Part shown: piece by piece, positions 59,985-64,000 of the stretch
Numbering within the stretch: position 1 is the stretch's first letter
Layout: each line of letters begins with the position of its first letter
Assembly: GCA_019671005.1 (NCBI GenBank)
Contig: CM033745.1
Coordinates: 38,609,834-38,673,833 of the forward strand
Reading direction: 5' to 3'
DNA: 64,000 nt
From: Hibiscus mutabilis
Lineage: Eukaryota; Streptophyta; Magnoliopsida; Malvales; Malvaceae
Position numbers and translations under genes: made by a program
The notes under the pieces: model-generated
What the model was told of the DNA's origin: nothing
Seen by the model: only the letters and a program-made list of their open reading frames with translations
Databases searched by the model: none

Positions 59985-60354
59985 ATGAAATCTATTCTAT
60001 AGAATTTTCATAATGCTCCTTATGGAGGGCATTTTGGTGGAATGAGAACGGCTGCAAAAGTCTTACAATCTGGATTTTATTGGCCATCATTGTTCAATGA
60101 TGGTCACAAGTTCACCCAATGTTGTGACAGATGTCAACGCACCAGATCCATATCAAGAAGAAATGCGATGTCAGAGCAGCCAATAATAGAAATCGAGTTA
60201 TTTGATGTATGGGGATTGGATTTCATGTGTCCTTTTCCTAATTCTTTTGGAAATCTACATATTTTGGTTGCAGTTGACTATGTGTGGATAGAAGTTGTTG
60301 TAGTGCCTAAAGATGATGCAAAGACAATCTTGAAGTTTTTTCACAAACATATAC
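59985..60354 (+). pseudogene. Athila-like integrase, first part
   Basis: The HHCC finger and core are readable: APYGGHFGGMRTAAKVLQSG, FYWPSLFNDGHKF, CCDRCQRTRSISRRN, FDVWGLDFMCPFPNSFGN (first Asp) and HILVAVDYVWIEVVVVPKDD. It ends HKHIQY at the solo LTR and continues at 63874. It inserts element cDNA into chromosomes when intact. Confidence 0.82.
60350..60354. repeat. TSD TATAC, left copy
   Basis: Matches 63874-63878. Confidence 0.78.
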
Positions 60355-63300
60355 AGTAGTACCCCAAAGATTGGCTTAGTAGAATGTTACCATTTCAATA
60401 CATTCTAAATGTCATGTTTCATTTTGAAAACCTAGATTAAAATAAAGGTTTAAGACTAAATTGAAAGGGAAGGAAGATTCAATGGCCATTATTAAATGTA
60501 CTAAACTAAAAATTTGGAAATTTGAGAGCTTGCATGCTAATGAAATTTTGTTTAGTGGTTCTTACAAATGTCAAAAGAAAGAAATGGACATGTGGGGAAG
60601 GGGATTCAATGTAGGTAGCAAGGGGATGGTATCCCTTTCATCTTCTTCATTACCGAGCCATACTTATGAGAGAGAGAGAGAGTTTACACAAAATCTTGCA
60701 TTGAAGCTTTATTTGGTCTAATCGATTAGACCTCCATTTGGATGGATTGAAGTATAAGGTAAAAGCTCTTTACCTTTCTTTTGATCTAAGACAAGTATGT
60801 TAGATTTTACTATAGATTTTCTATAAATCTTATTGTGATTAAATTGCTAGAAGAACATTCCATACTATAATTTCCTTCAATTATTCGAATGGTATACTTG
60901 ATGATTTCCATGATTTTGTGAGGTTGAAAACATAATTAGAGATATAGATTGCTGAAATTTTGAATCCTGCAAATTGTAAGAATAACTGAATGTTCAATTA
61001 GGTCTTGCTAAAGCTAGACAATTGTAATTGAAACTTGAATTGGTCACATTGCTAGATGAATTGAGGATTGAATAGAGTAAATAAGTTGCTGGAAAATGAA
61101 TGCACCTAATTGGATTAGTTAAAACTAGGTAATGGACTGCTCAAATGGTGAATTAGAAGTATAATGTTGATCAAATAGACCAAATTGAAGTTAACATGAT
61201 AATGCCCTGTTTTAAGCACATTGCTAGGTGAATTAGACTGACCTAGACATGTAAGAACATGAAAATAAGTTGAATTGCTATGTTGGAACCTTGTTTAGAT
61301 GAGTTATGAAGCTAGAAACTCAACCTAGTGTAATATGCCCAGAATACTCTGTTATGGGAAGTAACTTTGAAAAATCACCGTAAATTGTATAAACGGAATT
61401 TAAGGATGAAATTTTTATGGACAATGCCTTAACATGTCTAAATTCATTAGGAGAAAACAAAACTAAATTCTGGATTGTAGAATGAATTTTAGAGAAGAAA
61501 CACTAGGGACAGTGAAAACTATCCAGTGTTGTAAATTGCCCTGTCTTTAACTTAAAACTGTATTAATTGGCAAATAACTAAAATGCAAGGCCTATATAGT
61601 TAGAAATAAAATTAAGTTAGCTTTCCAACGGTGTAAAACAATTGAAATTTCGACGTACAGAATGAAAGTTATGCATGTTTAAGTGAACAGAGTTCATGCT
61701 GCCTAGTAACAACAGTTAGGTAATTGTACACTATTTTTTGGCAGTTTGTAAATTGTTTTGTAAACAGTTTTGGGACTTTGATTTCTGCCCTATTTTACAT
61801 GAATTAGAGTATAGATAAGTGTAGTTAGGTGTAGTAAAGAATGTATATGAACATGTTGCCAGATTTGTATATGTTGTGTACTTGTAACATTGCCTTGATT
61901 GAATGATTTTGTGAACTTGTTTTAACATGTATATACTTGTGTAATGTGTTAGAACTAGGAGTGAACTTGGTGGATGAGGAAAGGGTGGAACATCCTAAAG
62001 CTAAGAACAAAGGAGTGTGGATCCAAGACTAGCTAAGCTTGGAGTATTGTGAGTGTAGTTATTTCTAGGGTTAGGACTAGGTCCTAACCAATGCTTGCAT
62101 GTCTATATTCTTGTAATGTTTAAATGGACTTAATATGGACTTGACCTAATAAGGGAAGAATGACTAAAGCAATGCATGAAATTTGATCACATCCTTGAAT
62201 ACATGTTTAATTTGATTGCTAAGCATGTTTAAGTGGTAACATTGGTGCTTGTATGTGTGATGTGGCATGTGATCGGATGTGTAAAGAACTTGCTTGAATT
62301 GTCATCCCAAATTGATGAAATGAACACATGAGAATTACATGATTTGTGAGCTATCGTTCAATTGGCCTAAGGGCCTAGTGCATAATGAACTTGCTACTTG
62401 ACATGATCTAGAACTTGAAATACTTGTATAATGGCTAAAATTGAACAACCTTTGTAGCTAGTTGGACTAGGTAGAAGGGCATGCCTTAGAGTCTAGAGCT
62501 CATTGTGTCAGGGTGGACTACGGTCCAGGGATAAGGCCCCTATTTGGCGATATACGGAGAGTACATATGTGGTCTTTGGCGACAGTAGAAGGGTTGATCA
62601 GCACTACAGTGCATCTTGTGGCGACAGTTTGTTGGAGACTCGATTAGCTATACACACTAAGTACCAAGGGGGTTGTTTAATTGATAATAAATGAAATAAC
62701 AATCCTATAACACATGTTACTTGTCTTGAAAGTTATATAATGAATGTTACTTGACATGAAAGCCATGAATTGTATGTTACTTGACATGAAAGCCGTGAAT
62801 TGTATGTTACTTGTTATGTAAGCATGATTTGCTTGATTCTTGATATGAAAGTATGAATTATGATTCATTATCTCTTGTGCCTTATGCTAGCCAAATGTTT
62901 GAAATCCTTAGCTAGGATTATTCTAATGCTTGAAATCCTTAGCTAGGATCATTCTTGTTTAATTGACACTTAACTTGATATAACAAATGGTTAGAACTAG
63001 TTACTACCTCACTAAGTACATTCTTGTACTTATCACTCTTGTTTTCATTCTTCCTAACTAAAGGATAAAGGATTTGATCGATTGCTTGATCTTGAAGTTG
63101 ATTTCTTGAGCTCGAAGCAAGGCACAAGCATAGCTAAAGTATGGTTCATACTTGCTTTGTACTTCCCTAGTTGGTGGCACTTAGGTTGTATATAGTGAAC
63201 TATGAATACATTTTGAGTCCTTGAACTTGTATATATGTGTGTTCTTGAATGGGCCTACTATGTTATGAACTTATTGACAAGTTTGTAATGAACTTAAATT

Positions 63301-63873
63301 ACATGTAATGGAATGATGTTTTGCTGCGCATATGGATATACAAATGGAATGATCAAGTGATTGATCTAGTTATATTGAGCCATTCGAATTGCCTTGAGAA
63401 CTATATGGTCATTTGTGTGTGTGAACATACCTTTTTGTATGTGTATTGTGTGTTTGAATAGTGATTGCCGAATGGTCTAGATGTTTGAAAACTAGTTACA
63501 CGCAATTGTATGTTTTACATGATCTTGTTTAGTGAATTTAGGTATGACATTAGTACATGTATCAATCTGAGGAACAATGAAATGAAATGGAAGTATGTTG
63601 CACACTTAGGCCAATCGAATTGATAGTGGTATAAGATGAAGTTAATTAAATTGTTAAAGTAGTAACCTATAATAACTTGAAATCAGAATGTAAGGTTGCT
63701 TGCTTGATAAGTTAAGTATACTTGGTTGCTTGTTTGTTAAGTAACTCATCTAATAGGGATGAGTAAATCCATTTTTGCCTTGTTCTTGTTCTTGCTTGTA
63801 TTGTATTGCCTTGTCCTTTCTTGGTAATGCTCCCGAGTCGGTTTGCTACTAACCCGGGGTATGGGGTGTTACA
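60355..63873 (+). mobile_element. Solo LTR 2 in the Athila-like element, same family
   Basis: 3519 bases. It starts AGTAGTACCCCAAAG (TG eroded to AG) and ends GGGGTGTTACA, flanked by TATAC. Collinear with 55644-59164. The first 600 bases are more different, and from about 61040 they align closely. It contains a short tandem repeat of GCTTGAAATCCTTAGCTAGG near 62930. Its copy of the stem-loop (61507-61524) is mutated. Confidence 0.85.
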
Positions 63874-64000
63874 TATACTCACCCACTTTGGAACACCAAA
63901 AACATTGATCAGCGAACAGGGTAAACATTTCCACTGCAACCAGGTGGCTGCAGTGTTGAAATGCTATGGAATTAATCATAGATTGTCCATAACATATCAT
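63874..64000 (+). pseudogene. Athila-like integrase, continuation (runs off the window)
   Basis: Reads LTHFGTPKTLISEQGKHF, then VAAVLKCYGINHRLSITYH. In the family the second catalytic Asp lies in S-D-G-G; here it is S-E-Q-G, so it is lost. Continues beyond 64000. Confidence 0.78.

Larger units (their letters stand above)
53516..64000 (+). mobile_element. Athila-like Ty3 retrotransposon internal region, incomplete
   Basis: Contains the end of gag, protease, RT, RNase H and integrase in Ty3 order, with Athila-type motifs. It begins directly at the LTR-like fragment (5' LTR and most of gag missing) and leaves the window inside integrase. Two solo LTRs (55644-59164, 60355-63873) interrupt it, and the coding sequence resumes across each. 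All frames carry stops. Confidence 0.85.

Overview
The window is nuclear DNA from a flowering plant. It is AT-rich, intron-less and low in genes, and most of it is old, nested transposable elements. The element families (Tekay/Del-, Athila- and Ogre/Tat-like Ty3 retrotransposons, an L1-type LINE with a terminal RNase H, a Mutator-like element with a plant mobile domain gene) and an ATL RING-H2 gene indicate a eudicot. A Malvales (cotton-like) source is my guess from the style of the long LTRs and is not proven. I see no bacterial, organellar or free-virus features.

Only two host-type genes are supported. A 77-codon atypical helix-loop-helix protein lies at 2521-2754 (+). An ATL13/46/47-like RING-H2 gene lies at 50044-51317 (-), with a frameshift and a lost zinc ligand. 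The first 5.2 kb otherwise holds two foldback (MITE-like) elements, a hairpin and two diverged copies of an unidentified repeat.

From 5249 to about 49858 there is one insertion nest that can be peeled apart using target-site duplications (TSDs). The base layer is a minus-strand LINE, now in three pieces. Into it went (a) a gag-only Ogre/Tat-like LTR element (8740-31630) and (b) a Mutator-like element (31682-49740, TSD CTCATCTTC). Element (a) was hit by a solo LTR (10873-24398, TSD GATCC), which was itself hit by a second gag-only Ogre/Tat-like element (14811-23876, TSD GAGAC). Element (b) carries a broken MURA transposase, a ~171-bp tandem array and a broken plant mobile domain gene. It is interrupted by a Tekay/Del-like element (36390-48512) whose two LTRs match only in their 3' halves and which has no TSD. 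That element in turn holds a minus-strand solo LTR (39433-42660, TSD CGTAT).

Right of the ATL gene lie a minus-strand LTR-like fragment (about 52150-53515) and an Athila-like internal region (53516 to the window end) with gag end, protease, RT, RNase H and integrase. Two solo LTRs of one family interrupt it (55644-59164, TSD CCACC; 60355-63873, TSD TATAC). Every transposon gene seen here is broken by stops or frameshifts, many of them readable as C-to-T or G-to-A changes. No intact autonomous element is present.
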